Under the pieces are notes generated by a model. The model saw nothing but the letters and a program-made list of their open reading frames with translations. It was not told the origin of the DNA and did no database searches. Below are positions 43,370-52,751 of a DNA stretch of 64,000 nucleotides, piece by piece. Location: positions 62,001-126,000 of the forward strand of contig NZ_JAHUXH010000003.1 in NCBI RefSeq assembly GCF_019219825.1. The letters run 5' to 3'. The stretch is from Streptomyces sp. TRM70350 (GTDB lineage: Bacteria; Actinomycetota; Actinomycetes; Streptomycetales; Streptomycetaceae). The position numbers and the translations under genes were made by a program. Each line of letters opens with the position of its first letter. Within the stretch, counting starts at the first letter, position 1.

Positions 43370-43972
43370 CTAGGCGGACATCAGCAGCCGTTCGCGCCTG
43401 GCGTACGCCAGGGCCTCGGGTGTGAGCACGGGACGCGGGACGAGGATTCCGCAGTCCGTGCAGACCGGACCCGACGAGGGCTCGTGGTCCAGGCCGTACT
43501 TCCACACCAGGCGCTCCCCGCCACACACGGGGCACGCCGATCCCGGCTCGCGCTCCAGCGCGGCGATCAGCCGCCGCAGCACCTCCGCCAGCGGCTCGTC
43601 CGGGTGCACCTGGGGGTCGTCGCACCAGGCGACCCCGAACCCGCCCCAGGTCAGCCGGTGCCAGTCGTCCACCGTGCCCGGCCGGCGCAGCCCGTCGTGC
43701 TTCTCCTTCTTGCGGCGCTCGGCGAACTCGACCTCATACGCCAGCCACACCGCCCGCGCCTCCTCCAGCTCCTCCAACGCGGCCACGAGCCGCGCCGGAT
43801 CGGGAGAACGGTCCTCCGGGCCGAACCCGGCCCGGGTGCACAGGTGGTCCCACGTCGCCCTGTGCCCGTAGGGAGCGAACCGCTCAAGGCACTTGCGCAG
43901 CGAATAGCGCCGTAGCGCCAGATCGCACCGGGGGTCGCGTACCTGTCTCGCCAGACTCCGGAAACCGGCCAT
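43370..43972 (-). CDS. Zinc-ribbon protein of unknown function
   Basis: A 200-residue protein. The N-terminal ~120 residues are charged and helical (RYSLRKCLERFAPYGHRATWDHLCTRAGF; ALEELEEARAVWLAYEVEFAERRKKEKHDG). A C-terminal ribbon has CPVCGG and CTDCG as a four-Cys zinc site. No enzymatic motif or TM helix is visible. I do not recognise the family. It diverges from the penicillin-acylase-like gene across 210 nt. Confidence 0.7.
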   Translation of the reverse strand: MAGFRSLARQVRDPRCDLALRRYSLRKCLERFAPYGHRATWDHLCTRAGFGPEDRSPDPARLVAALEELEEARAVWLAYEVEFAERRKKEKHDGLRRPGTVDDWHRLTWGGFGVAWCDDPQVHPDEPLAEVLRRLIAALEREPGSACPVCGGERLVWKYGLDHEPSSGPVCTDCGILVPRPVLTPEALAYARRERLLMSA

Positions 43973-44037
43973 CGCCTTGCACCTCCGTCACAACTGCACC
44001 TGTACTTCGGTCACTTCGGCGTCGTCCTACGGACGTC

Positions 44038-44068
44038 GCCGAATAGACGTATCGACCAGCGATTCGGC
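44038..44068. promoter_or_regulatory. Inverted repeat in the divergent promoter region
   Basis: GCCGAAT (44038-44044) and ATTCGGC (44062-44068) form perfect 7-bp arms 17 nt apart. They lie between the zinc-ribbon gene and the acylase gene and could bind a regulator of either. Confidence 0.35.
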
Positions 44069-44182
44069 TCCATCCGACGTCCTGCCGGTCCCTGCCACTC
44101 GTGAAAATGACGCATGTTCATCTTCAAAGCCGGGGATAACCGGCGGTAACGTCCGGCCCACCCCGTGTCGGGAGGAGCTGCC

Positions 44183-46981
44183 ATGCCACGGCGCACCCCA
44201 CGTAACGCCCTCGACAGACTGAGAACTCCCCACAGATCCCTCGGGTTCCTGAAGACCGCTTCCGTATGCGTCCTGATTGCCAGTCTTTTGTCCCCGCTTT
44301 CCACAGCGGCGGCGGCCCCCGAGGCCCCGGCCGCCGAAACAGCGGCGGTCACCGACCACTGCGGCAATCAGTGCTCGGACATATTGCCGCCCGGCCAGAA
44401 CGGCAACGCCACCCTCGCCCAGATCCTGCTCCACCAGGCCTTCGGCGCCCAACCCGCGCACGCCGGCGACCAGCTCGGCCCCTACGCGAACCTGGCCACC
44501 GGCTACTCCACCCTCACCGACGCCACGATCAGCACCTTCTTCAACGACGCGTCCTTCGGGGTGCCCGCCGATCAAGTCGCCTCCTCCGTCAGGCCGGCCG
44601 GCCGCAGCGACGTGACGATCGTCCGCGACAAGAAGACGGGCATACCGCACATCACCGGTACCACCCGATACGGCACCGAGTTCGGCGCCGGCTATGCGGC
44701 CGCCGAGGACCGGCTGTGGCTGATGGACGTCTTCCGCCACGTCGGACGCGGACAGCTGACCTCCTTCGCGGGCGGCGCGCCCGCCAACCAGGGCCTGGAA
44801 CAGCAGTTCTGGCGCCACGCGCCCTACACCGAGGCCGACCTCCAGGCGCAGATAGACAATGCCGTCGCCGCGCACGGCGAGCGCGGGCGGCAGGCTCTGG
44901 CCGACGTCAACGCCTACGTCGACGGCATCAACGCCTACATCGCCGCCTCCGACAACGGCCGCTACTTCCCCGGCGAGTACGTCCTGACCGGCCACAAGGA
45001 CTCCATCACCAACGCCGGCACCATCGAGAAGTTCAAGCCCACCGACCTGGTCGCCCTGGCCTCCGTGGTCGGCGCGCTGTTCGGCGCGGGCGGCGGAGGC
45101 GAGGTCAACAACGCCCTGTCGCTGCTCGCCGCGCAGTCCAAGTACGGCGTGGCGGAGGGCACCAGGGTGTGGGAGTCCTTCCGGATGCGCAACGACCCCG
45201 AGGCCGTCCTCACCCTCCACGACGGCAGCTATCCGTACGGCCAGAAGCCCGCCGACCCGCAGGGCGCGGCCCTGCCCGACGCCGGATCGGTGACCCCGGA
45301 GCAACTGGTCCACGACCGTACGGGCAGCGCGGCCGGCTCAAGTGCCGCCGAGGCCTCGGCGGACGCCGCCGCGAACGCCGTCACCTCCGCCCGGCGCGGG
45401 ATGTCCAACGCCCTGGTGGTGAGCGGCGAACACACCGAGAGCGGCCACCCGATCGCCGTCTTCGGCCCGCAGACCGGCTACTTCGCCCCGCAGCTGCTGA
45501 TGCTCCAGGAGATCCAGGGCCCCGGCATCAGTGCCCGCGGCGCCTCCTTCGCGGGCCTGAGCTTCTACGTCGAACTGGGCCGCGGCCAGGACTACGCCTG
45601 GAGCGCGACCACCTCCGGCCAGGACATCATCGACACCTACGCCGTCGAGCTCTGCCAGGACGACTACCACTACCTCTACCGCGGCACCTGCACGCCGATG
45701 GAGAAGGTCGAGCAGAAGAACGCCTGGAAGCCGACCGTGGCCGACGGCACGGCGGCCGGTTCGTACACGATGCGGGTGTGGCGGACGAAGTACGGCCCCG
45801 TCACCCATCGCGCCACCGTCGACGGCAAGAAGGTCGCCTACACCACCCTGCGCTCGTCCTTCCTGCACGAGGCCGACTCGATCATCGGCTTCCAGATGCT
45901 GAACGACCCCGACTACGTGACCGGCCCCGAGAGCTTCCAGAGGGCGGTGCAGCACATCAACTACACCTTCAACTGGTTCTACGCCGACTCCGAGCACACC
46001 GCGTACTACAACAGCGGCGACAACCCGGTCCGCGCGAGCGGCGTCGACGCGGAGTTCCCGGTGTGGGCGCGGCCGGCGTACGAGTGGCGGAACTGGAACC
46101 CCGACACCAACACCGCCTCCTACACCGCGCCGTCCCAGCACCCGAACTCCATCGACCAGGACTACTACATCTCCTGGAACAACAAGCAGGCCGAGGACTA
46201 CACGGCCGCGCCCTGGGGCAACGGGTCGGTGCACCGCGGCAATCTGCTCGACGACCGGGTGCGGAAACTCGTCGGGGCCGGTGGCGTGACACGGGCCTCG
46301 CTGGTGAAGGCCATGGCCGAGGCGGGGCTCGCCGACCTGCGGGCGGAGGACGTCCTGCCGAAGCTGCTCAAGGTGATCAACAGCGCGCCGGTGACGGATA
46401 CGACGGCCGCGGCGGCGGTGAGCACGTTGTCCGCCTGGGTGTCGGCGGGATCCCTGCGGACGGAGACCTCGGCGGGTGCGAAGAAGTACGCCCACGCCGA
46501 CGCGATCCGCATCCTGGACGCCTGGTGGCCGCTGCTGGTGAAGGCCGAGTTCGAACCCGGCCTGGGCAGCGACCTCTTCTCCGCGATCACCGCCAACCTG
46601 CCTGTCGACGAGTCCCCGTCCGCCGCCCACGGCCCGACCGGCGCGCACGCCGGAAGCGCCTTCCAGTACGGGTGGTGGAGCTATGTCGACAAGGACATCC
46701 GTACGGTGCTCGGGGAACAGGTCCGGGGGCCGCTCGCCCGCACCTACTGCGGCGACGGCAGCCTCAGCGCCTGCCGGGACACGCTGATCAGCACCCTGAA
46801 GGAGGCCGCCGGGCGGACGGCTGCCCAGGTCTACCCCGGTGACGAGCAGTGCGCAGCGGGCGACCAGTGGTGCGCCGACTCGGTCATCCACCGCCCCCTG
46901 GGCGGGATCGGCCACGGAAAGATCAGCTGGCAGAACCGGCCGACGTACCAGCAGGTCGTGGAGTTCACGTCCCACAGGTGA
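44183..46981 (+). CDS. Secreted penicillin-acylase-family Ntn hydrolase
   Basis: A 932-residue precursor from ATG 44183, with GGGAGGAG upstream. A signal sequence (~20-50, ASVCVLIASLLSPLSTAAAA) directs export. The alpha part includes ITGTTRYGTEFGAGYAAAEDRLWLMDVFRHVGRGQ. A spacer rich in Ala/Ser (~380-405) precedes RRGMSNALVVSGEHTESG, where Ser408 should become the N-terminal nucleophile of the beta chain after autoprocessing. Beta-chain features include FGPQTGYFAPQ and the long Trp/Tyr-rich region YTFNWFYADSEHTAYYNSGD. The family cleaves amides of acyl side chains, including beta-lactams and homoserine lactones; the substrate here is unknown. Confidence 0.9.
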   Translation: MPRRTPRNALDRLRTPHRSLGFLKTASVCVLIASLLSPLSTAAAAPEAPAAETAAVTDHCGNQCSDILPPGQNGNATLAQILLHQAFGAQPAHAGDQLGPYANLATGYSTLTDATISTFFNDASFGVPADQVASSVRPAGRSDVTIVRDKKTGIPHITGTTRYGTEFGAGYAAAEDRLWLMDVFRHVGRGQLTSFAGGAPANQGLEQQFWRHAPYTEADLQAQIDNAVAAHGERGRQALADVNAYVDGINAYIAASDNGRYFPGEYVLTGHKDSITNAGTIEKFKPTDLVALASVVGALFGAGGGGEVNNALSLLAAQSKYGVAEGTRVWESFRMRNDPEAVLTLHDGSYPYGQKPADPQGAALPDAGSVTPEQLVHDRTGSAAGSSAAEASADAAANAVTSARRGMSNALVVSGEHTESGHPIAVFGPQTGYFAPQLLMLQEIQGPGISARGASFAGLSFYVELGRGQDYAWSATTSGQDIIDTYAVELCQDDYHYLYRGTCTPMEKVEQKNAWKPTVADGTAAGSYTMRVWRTKYGPVTHRATVDGKKVAYTTLRSSFLHEADSIIGFQMLNDPDYVTGPESFQRAVQHINYTFNWFYADSEHTAYYNSGDNPVRASGVDAEFPVWARPAYEWRNWNPDTNTASYTAPSQHPNSIDQDYYISWNNKQAEDYTAAPWGNGSVHRGNLLDDRVRKLVGAGGVTRASLVKAMAEAGLADLRAEDVLPKLLKVINSAPVTDTTAAAAVSTLSAWVSAGSLRTETSAGAKKYAHADAIRILDAWWPLLVKAEFEPGLGSDLFSAITANLPVDESPSAAHGPTGAHAGSAFQYGWWSYVDKDIRTVLGEQVRGPLARTYCGDGSLSACRDTLISTLKEAAGRTAAQVYPGDEQCAAGDQWCADSVIHRPLGGIGHGKISWQNRPTYQQVVEFTSHR

Positions 46982-46992
46982 TCCGTGTATGC

Positions 46993-47023
46993 GGCGGCGG
47001 GCCTGCCGATCAGGCCCGCCGCC
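46993..47023. terminator. Bidirectional terminator between convergent genes
   Basis: GGCGGCGGGCCTG (46993-47005) and CAGGCCCGCCGCC (47011-47023) form a perfect 13-bp stem with the 5-nt loop CCGAT. It lies exactly between the acylase stop and the muramidase stop. Confidence 0.85.
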
Positions 47024-47038
47024 AGGTCATGGCGTGGC

Positions 47039-48271
47039 TCAGCGGTACTGGAGGTACCGCTTCCGCATCTTCCGGAACGCCGCCAGCTCCTGCTGCCAGC
47101 CCGCCACCACGTCGTCGGTGGACGCCCCGGCGTCGATCATCGTGCGGACGAGGGAGGAGCCGGTGAGCTTGTCGATCCAGTTGTCGGAGCGCCAGGCGAA
47201 GCCGCTCCAGGACTGCTTGGCGGTGATCAGGAGGCCGATCCCGGTGCGGACCGGGTCGAACGCCGCCCGGTCGTGCACATGGAGCTGTACGCCGCCGATG
47301 GTCTTCCCCTGGAACTTGGAGAAGGTGGGCGCGAAGTACGCCTCCCTGAAGCGCACGCCCGGCAGGCCGAGTTCGCCCGCGGCCGCCGCCCACCGGCGGT
47401 CGACGCCCTCCGCGCCGAGCAGTTCGAAGGGGCGGGTGGTGCCGCGGCCCTCGGAGAGGTTGGTGCCCTCGAAGAGACACGTGCCCGGGTACACCACAGC
47501 GGTGTCCGGCGTGGGCATGTTGGGGCTCGGCGGCACCCACGGCAGCCCGGAGGCGTCGTAGAAGTCCGACCGCCGCCACCCGGTCATGCGGACGGTGTCC
47601 AGGCGCACCGGCGAGGTCAGGAACTCCTCGTTGAACAGCAGCGCCAGCTCCGCGACCGTCATGCCGTGCGCCTGCGAGATCGGCTGCCGGCCGACGAACG
47701 TGGCGAACTCCTTGTGCAGCACGGGCCCTTCGGCCGATCTGCCGGTCACCGGGTTCGGCCGGTCCAGCACGACGACGCGCTTGCCCGCGAGCCGGGCCGC
47801 CTCCATGCAGTCGTACAGGGTCCAGATGTACGTGTAGAAGCGCGCGCCCACGTCCTGGATGTCGAAGACGATCGTGTCCACGCCGGACGCCGTGAAGACG
47901 TCGGCCAGCGGCTGACCGCTCTTGCCGTACGTGTCGTAGACCGGCAGGCCGGTCGCCGGGTCGTCGTAGCGGCCTTCGGAGCCGCCCGCCTGCGCGGTGC
48001 CGCGGAAGCCGTGCTCGGGGCCGAAGACGGCGGTGAGGTTCACGCGGTCGTCGGCGTGCATCACGTCGACGATGTGGCGTACGTCCCTGGTGACGCCGGT
48101 GGGGTTGGTGACGATTCCTACGCGGTCGCCGTCCAGGAGGGCGTAGCCTTCGGCGGTGAGGCGTTCGAAGCCCGTGCGGAGGGAGCGGTGTGGGGGGACC
48201 GCGGCGGCGGGAGTCGCGGTTGCCGTGAGGGCTGCGGTGCCCGCGAGGAGGGTGCGTCTGGGCAGCTTCAT
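47039..48271 (-). CDS. Secreted DUF1343/NamZ-like exo-beta-N-acetylmuramidase
   Basis: A 410-residue protein from ATG 48271, with GGAGG perfectly placed. A Tat/Sec-like signal (KLPRRTLLAGTAALTATATPAAA) precedes the domain. DUF1343 signatures are RVGIVTNPTGVTRDVRHIVDVM, AVFGPEHGFRGTAQAGG, TIVFDIQDVGARFYTYIWTLYDCMEAA and VVLDRPNPVTG. The characterised relative NamZ (GH171) removes MurNAc from the non-reducing end of peptidoglycan fragments, so this is likely a cell-wall recycling enzyme acting outside the membrane. No NagZ or AmiE gene is adjacent. Confidence 0.9.
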   Translation of the reverse strand: MKLPRRTLLAGTAALTATATPAAAVPPHRSLRTGFERLTAEGYALLDGDRVGIVTNPTGVTRDVRHIVDVMHADDRVNLTAVFGPEHGFRGTAQAGGSEGRYDDPATGLPVYDTYGKSGQPLADVFTASGVDTIVFDIQDVGARFYTYIWTLYDCMEAARLAGKRVVVLDRPNPVTGRSAEGPVLHKEFATFVGRQPISQAHGMTVAELALLFNEEFLTSPVRLDTVRMTGWRRSDFYDASGLPWVPPSPNMPTPDTAVVYPGTCLFEGTNLSEGRGTTRPFELLGAEGVDRRWAAAAGELGLPGVRFREAYFAPTFSKFQGKTIGGVQLHVHDRAAFDPVRTGIGLLITAKQSWSGFAWRSDNWIDKLTGSSLVRTMIDAGASTDDVVAGWQQELAAFRKMRKRYLQYR

Positions 48272-48337
48272 GCGGTGACCTCCGGTGTGTGAGGAGCGCT
48301 CCCGCAGGAGTGTTGCAGGCTGCGGGCCGGTGGGGGC

Positions 48338-48393
48338 CGGTCGCGCCCACGCGGCGGAGCCGCACATCGATACAGCCCCGCGCCCCTGAGGGC
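48338..48393. repeat. Dispersed Streptomyces intergenic repeat, copy B (inverted)
   Basis: The 42-nt core at 48345-48386 is the exact reverse complement of the core at 38186-38227, with similar flanking GCGCCCCTGAGGGCGT hairpin bases. Both copies lie in spacers, the second between divergent genes. Confidence 0.8.
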
Positions 48394-48417
48394 GTTTGCC
48401 CACCCTTCCCTTGCTAC

Positions 48418-48435
48418 ATACCGACCGGTTAGTCT
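48418..48435. promoter_or_regulatory. TetR-type operator upstream of the SDR/ligase operon
   Basis: ATACCGACCGGTTAGTCT lies 40 nt before the SDR start. It shares CCGACCGGT with the site at 53814, which precedes the outermost gene of the same cluster. The TetR at 50931 is the inferred binder. Confidence 0.65.
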
Positions 48436-48475
48436 GGCCGCTCGGGGCAGAGCCGTTTCGTGTCGAAGGAGGCCG

Positions 48476-49240
48476 ATGGTGGGAGCCGTGCAGGGTGCCG
48501 GAGTGGTCGTCACCGGGGCAGGGGGCGGGATCGGGGCCGCGCTGGCCCGCCGGTTCGCCGCCGCGGGCGGCCGGGTCGTGGTCAACGACCTGGACGCGGA
48601 CAAGGCCAAGGCCGTCGCCGACGAGATCGGCGGCATCGCCGTCCCCGGCGACGCCTCCGCGATCGTCGCCGAGGCCAAGGACGCGCTCGGCGGGGTGGTG
48701 GACGTCTACTGCGCCAACGCCGGAGTCGGCTCCGGCGGTTCCGAGGCGGCCGCCGAGGAGGTCTGGGCGCTGGCCTGGGACGTCAATGTGATGGCACACG
48801 TGCGTGCCGCCCAGGCGCTGCTCCCCGAGTGGCTGGAGCGCGGCAGCGGGCGCTTCGTGTCCACCGTGTCGGCCGCCGGACTGCTCACCATGATCGGTGC
48901 CGCGCCCTACAGCGTCACCAAGCACGGCGCCTACGCCTTCGCCGAGTGGCTGTCCCTGACGTACCGCCACCGGGGTGTGAAGGTGCACGCCATCTGCCCC
49001 CAGGGCGTGCGCACCGACATGCTCGCCGCCACCGGCAGCGCGGGCGACCTGGTGCTGGTGCCGACGGCGGTCGAGCCCGAGGACGTGGCGGACGCGCTGT
49101 TCAAGGGGATCGAGGAGGACCGGTTCCTGATCCTGCCGCACCCCGAGGTCGCCGGGTACTACCAGGCCAGGGCCGCCGATCCGGACCGCTGGCTGACCAA
49201 CATGAACCACCTCCAGCAGAAGTGGGAGGCGGCCCAGTGA
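48476..49240 (+). CDS. Short-chain dehydrogenase/reductase
   Basis: A 254-residue protein from ATG 48476, with GGAGG upstream. The cofactor loop is TGAGGGIG (~14-21), then CANAG (NNAG equivalent, ~81-85). The catalytic Ser is in STVSAAG and the YxxxK is YSVTKHGAYAF. PQGVRTDM replaces the usual PGxVxT. It reduces or oxidises a hydroxy/keto group, possibly on an acyl-CoA. Its stop overlaps the acyl-CoA ligase start (GTGA), and in the lva pathway an SDR acts on the 3-hydroxyacyl-CoA. Confidence 0.9.
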   Translation: MVGAVQGAGVVVTGAGGGIGAALARRFAAAGGRVVVNDLDADKAKAVADEIGGIAVPGDASAIVAEAKDALGGVVDVYCANAGVGSGGSEAAAEEVWALAWDVNVMAHVRAAQALLPEWLERGSGRFVSTVSAAGLLTMIGAAPYSVTKHGAYAFAEWLSLTYRHRGVKVHAICPQGVRTDMLAATGSAGDLVLVPTAVEPEDVADALFKGIEEDRFLILPHPEVAGYYQARAADPDRWLTNMNHLQQKWEAAQ

Positions 49241-50904
49241 CCGGCTCCCGATACGCGGCCAAGCCCTGGCTGGCGCTGCTCGACGAGGCCCAGCGGGCCC
49301 CCGTCAGTCCCGACGCCTCCCTGGTGCACGCCCTGCGCCGGGTCACCGCCGAGGCACCGGAGCGGACGTTCCTCGCCTACTTCGACGGGCGGCTGAGCTA
49401 TCGCGAGGTCGACGAGCTGAGCGACTCCGTCGCCGGGCACCTCGCCGCGCGGGGCGTGGCGCGGGGTGACCGGGTCGCCGTGCTGCTGCAGAACTCGCCG
49501 CACTTCGTGCTCGCCGTGCTGGGCGCCTGGAAGGCGGGCGCGGTGGTCCTGCCGGTCAACCCGATGTACAAGTCGGGGGAGGTCCGCCATGTGCTGCGGG
49601 ACGGCGAGGTGGCCGCGCTGATCTGCTCCGACCGCGCCTGGGAGTCGTATCTGCGCGAGACGGCGGCCGACTCGCCGGTGCGGATCGTGCTCACCGCGTG
49701 TGAGTTGGACTTCCAAACCCGGGGGGACGCGCGCGTGCTGACCTTCGAGCGGTCGGCGCAGGCCCAGGACGCCGACGACCTGACCGCCGTCGCGCGGGCG
49801 GGTGACAAGGCGCCGGAGGGCCGCGCGCCCGGCCCGGACGACATCGCGCTGATCAGCTACACGTCCGGCACCAGCGGCACCCCCAAGGGGGCCACCAACA
49901 CCCACGGCAACATCATGTACAACGCCGAGCGGCAGCGGACCGGGCTGGGGCTGCCCGAGGCGCCGGTGTACTTCGCGATGGCGCCGCTGTTCCACATCAC
50001 CGGCATGGTCTGCCAGTTCGGGGCGTGTCTGAACAGCGCGGGCACGCTGGTGCTGGCGTACCGCTTCGAGGCGGGGGTCGTCCTGGACGCGTTCGCCGAG
50101 CACCGGCCGCACTACGCGGTCGGGCCGTCGACCGCCTTCATGGCGCTGGCCGCCCACCCGTCGGTCACCCGCGACCACTTCTCCTCGTTCCGGATCATCT
50201 CCTCCGGCGGCGCGCCGCTGCCGCCCGCGCTGGTGGAGAAGTTCCGGGCCGGATTCGGGCCGTACATCCGCAACGGCTACGGGCTCACCGAGTGCACCGC
50301 GCCCTGCGCCTTCGTCCCGCCCGGCCGTGAGGCGCCCGTCGACCCCGCCTCCGGCACGCTGGCCGTGGGCGTGCCCGGGCCCGACACCGTCGTGCGGATC
50401 GTCGACGACAAGGGCGCGGAGGTGCCCTTCGGCGAGCAGGGCGAGATCGTCGTCCGCGGGCCGCAGGTCGTGCCCGGCTACTGGCGGCGGCCCGACGCCA
50501 CCGCCGAGACCTTCCCCGGCGGTGAGCTGCGCACCGGTGACATCGGGTTCATGGACGCCGACGGCTGGCTGTACGTCGTCGACCGCAAGAAGGACATGAT
50601 CAACGCGTCCGGCTTCAAGGTCTGGCCGCGCGAGGTGGAGGACGTGCTCTACACCCATCCGGCGGTGCGCGAGGCGGCGGTCGTCGGGGTGCCCGACGGG
50701 TACCGGGGAGAGACCGTCAAGGCCTACATCAGCCTCCGTCCGGGGGCCGCGTCGGACCCCGAGGAGCTCGCGGCGTACTGCAAGGAGAGACTGGCCGCCT
50801 ACAAGTACCCGAGGCAGGTGGAGATCCTGCCCGACTTGCCGAAGACGGCGAGTGGGAAGATCCTCCGTCGGGAGTTGCGTTCCCGTTCTCACGAAAGTCA
50901 GTAG
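49237..50904 (+). CDS. Acyl-CoA synthetase (ANL superfamily)
   Basis: A 555-residue enzyme from GTG 49237, with GGGAGG upstream and a 4-nt overlap with the SDR. The P-loop is YTSGTSGTPKGA (~206-217), and A5 is YGLTECTAP. The hinge GDIGFMDADGWLYVVDRKKDMI and the C-terminal lysine region LPKTASGKILRREL are intact. It activates a carboxylic acid to the acyl-AMP and then the CoA thioester. In this cluster it should activate the substrate for the kinase/dehydrogenase step. Confidence 0.93.
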   Translation: MTGSRYAAKPWLALLDEAQRAPVSPDASLVHALRRVTAEAPERTFLAYFDGRLSYREVDELSDSVAGHLAARGVARGDRVAVLLQNSPHFVLAVLGAWKAGAVVLPVNPMYKSGEVRHVLRDGEVAALICSDRAWESYLRETAADSPVRIVLTACELDFQTRGDARVLTFERSAQAQDADDLTAVARAGDKAPEGRAPGPDDIALISYTSGTSGTPKGATNTHGNIMYNAERQRTGLGLPEAPVYFAMAPLFHITGMVCQFGACLNSAGTLVLAYRFEAGVVLDAFAEHRPHYAVGPSTAFMALAAHPSVTRDHFSSFRIISSGGAPLPPALVEKFRAGFGPYIRNGYGLTECTAPCAFVPPGREAPVDPASGTLAVGVPGPDTVVRIVDDKGAEVPFGEQGEIVVRGPQVVPGYWRRPDATAETFPGGELRTGDIGFMDADGWLYVVDRKKDMINASGFKVWPREVEDVLYTHPAVREAAVVGVPDGYRGETVKAYISLRPGAASDPEELAAYCKERLAAYKYPRQVEILPDLPKTASGKILRRELRSRSHESQ

Positions 50905-50930
50905 GACATCACGGAAGGCAGGTGGCGGCA

Positions 50931-51524
50931 GTGCCCAGAACGACGGACACGGACGGGACGCCTGTGCCGCAGCGGCTGCTGGCCGCCGCCACCCGGCTCT
51001 TCGCCGAGCAGGGCTACGACCGCACCTCGGTGCAGGAGATCGTCGAGGCCGCCGGTGTCACCAAGGGAGCTCTGTACCACTACTTCGGCTCCAAGGACGA
51101 CCTGCTGCACGAGGTGTACGCGCGCGTGCTGCGCGTCCAGCAGGAACGCCTGGACGCGTTCGCGGACGCCGACGAGCCGATCGAGAAGCGGGTGCGGGAC
51201 GCGGCCGCCGACGTCGTGGTGACGACCATCGAGAACCTCGACGACGCGATGATCTTCTTCCGTTCCATGCACCATCTGAGCCCGGAGAAGAACAAGCAGG
51301 TGCGTGCCGAGCGCCGCCGCTACCACGAGCGCTTCCGCGCCCTCATCGAGGAGGGCCAGCGCGAGGGCGTGTTCTCCACGGCGACCCCGGCCGACCTGGT
51401 GGTGGACTACCACTTCGGCTCCGTCCACCACCTGTCGACCTGGTACCGCCCCGACGGGCCGCTGAGCCCGCAGCAGGTCGCCGACCACCTGGCCGACCTG
51501 CTGCTGCGGGCCCTGCGGCCGTAG
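50931..51524 (+). CDS. TetR-family regulator of the hydroxy-acid/acyl-CoA cluster
   Basis: A 197-residue protein from GTG 50931; GTG 50922 adds three residues. The HTH is LFAEQGYDRTSVQEIVEAAGVTKGALYHYFGSKDDLLHEVY (~20-62). The C-terminus (IFFRSMHHLSPEKNKQVRAERRRYHERFRALIEEGQ) is the type found in FadR/KstR2-like acyl-CoA-sensing repressors. It is 26 nt after the ligase gene and converges on the dehydrogenase gene, with matched palindromes at both outer ends of the cluster. Confidence 0.92.
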   Translation: MPRTTDTDGTPVPQRLLAAATRLFAEQGYDRTSVQEIVEAAGVTKGALYHYFGSKDDLLHEVYARVLRVQQERLDAFADADEPIEKRVRDAAADVVVTTIENLDDAMIFFRSMHHLSPEKNKQVRAERRRYHERFRALIEEGQREGVFSTATPADLVVDYHFGSVHHLSTWYRPDGPLSPQQVADHLADLLLRALRP

Positions 51525-51530
51525 GGACTC

Positions 51531-52745
51531 TTACAGGTACTTCTTCAGCTCCCGCCGCGCCAGCGACCGCTGGTGCACCTCGTCGGGGCCGTCGGCGATC
51601 ATCAGGGTGCGCGCGCCCGCGTACAGCTCGGCCAGCGGGAAGTCCTGGCTCACCCCGCCCGCGCCGTGCAGCTGGATCGCCTTGTCGAGGATGCCGACGA
51701 CCGCACGCGGCGTAGCGATCTTGATGGCCTGGATCTCCGTGTGGGCCCCCCTGTTGCCGACGGTGTCCATCAGCCAGGCCGTCTTCAGCACCAGCAGCCG
51801 CAGCTGCTCCACCGTCACCCGCGCGTCGGCGATCCAGTTGTGCACCACGCCCTGCTGGGCCAGCGCCTTGCCGAAGGCCGTACGGGACACCGCCCGCCTG
51901 CACATCAGCTCGATCGCCCGCTCCGCCATGCCGATCAGCCGCATGCAGTGGTGGATCCGGCCGGGGCCGAGCCGGGCCTGGGCGATGGCGAAGCCGCCGC
52001 CCTCCTCGCCGATCAGGTTGGACACCGGCACGCGCGCGTGGTCGAAGATCACCTCGGCGTGGCCGCCGTGGTAGTGGTCCTCGTAGCCGAAGACCTGCAT
52101 CGCCCGTTCGACCGTCACGCCCGGGGTGTCGCGGGGGACCAGGACCATGGACTGCTGGCGGCGGATGTCCGGCCCGTCCGGGTCGGTCTTGCCCATCACG
52201 ATGAAGATCTTGCAGTCCGGGTTCATCGCCCCCGAGATGTACCACTTGCGGCCGGTGATGACGTACTCGTCGCCGTCCCGCTCCACGTACGTGGTGATGT
52301 TCGTGGCGTCCGAGGAGGCCACCTCCGGCTCGGTCATCGCGAACGCCGACCGGATCTCACCGGCCAGCAACGGCTCCAGCCACTGCTTCCTCTGCGCCTC
52401 GTCGCCGAACTGCGCGAGCACCTCCATGTTCCCGGTGTCCGGCGCGGCGCAGTTCGTCGCCGTGGGCGCCAGCTGCGGGGAGCGGCCGGTGATCTCGGCG
52501 AGCGGGGCGTACTGGAGGTTGGTGAGGCCCGCGCCGTACTCGGCGTCGGGCAGGAAGAGGTTCCACAGGCCCTGCCTGCGCGCCTCGGCCTTCAGCTCCT
52601 CGACGACCGGCGGGGTGTCCCACGGCGAGGCGAGCCGGGCCCGCTGCTCATGGGCGACCGCCTCGGCCGGGTAGACGTACTCGTCCATGAAGGCGAGCAG
52701 CTTGGCACGCAGCTCCTCGGTGCGTGCGTCGAACGCGAAGTCCAT
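51531..52745 (-). CDS. ACAD10/11-like acyl-CoA dehydrogenase
   Basis: A 404-residue protein. FAFDARTEELRAKLLAFMDEYVYPAEAV opens it, AMTEPEVASSDATNITTYVERDG replaces the ordinary TEPxxGSD signature, and ISGAMNPDCKIFIVMGKTDP follows. The C-terminal IADGPDEVHQRSLARRELKKY has Asp in place of the usual catalytic Glu of YEGT. All these are marks of the ACAD10/11 branch. Relatives (LvaC, human ACAD11) convert 4-phosphoacyl-CoA to 2-enoyl-CoA together with a kinase. The kinase gene lies directly upstream, 6 nt apart. Confidence 0.88.
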   Translation of the reverse strand: MDFAFDARTEELRAKLLAFMDEYVYPAEAVAHEQRARLASPWDTPPVVEELKAEARRQGLWNLFLPDAEYGAGLTNLQYAPLAEITGRSPQLAPTATNCAAPDTGNMEVLAQFGDEAQRKQWLEPLLAGEIRSAFAMTEPEVASSDATNITTYVERDGDEYVITGRKWYISGAMNPDCKIFIVMGKTDPDGPDIRRQQSMVLVPRDTPGVTVERAMQVFGYEDHYHGGHAEVIFDHARVPVSNLIGEEGGGFAIAQARLGPGRIHHCMRLIGMAERAIELMCRRAVSRTAFGKALAQQGVVHNWIADARVTVEQLRLLVLKTAWLMDTVGNRGAHTEIQAIKIATPRAVVGILDKAIQLHGAGGVSQDFPLAELYAGARTLMIADGPDEVHQRSLARRELKKYL

Positions 52746-52751
52746 GGTCCG

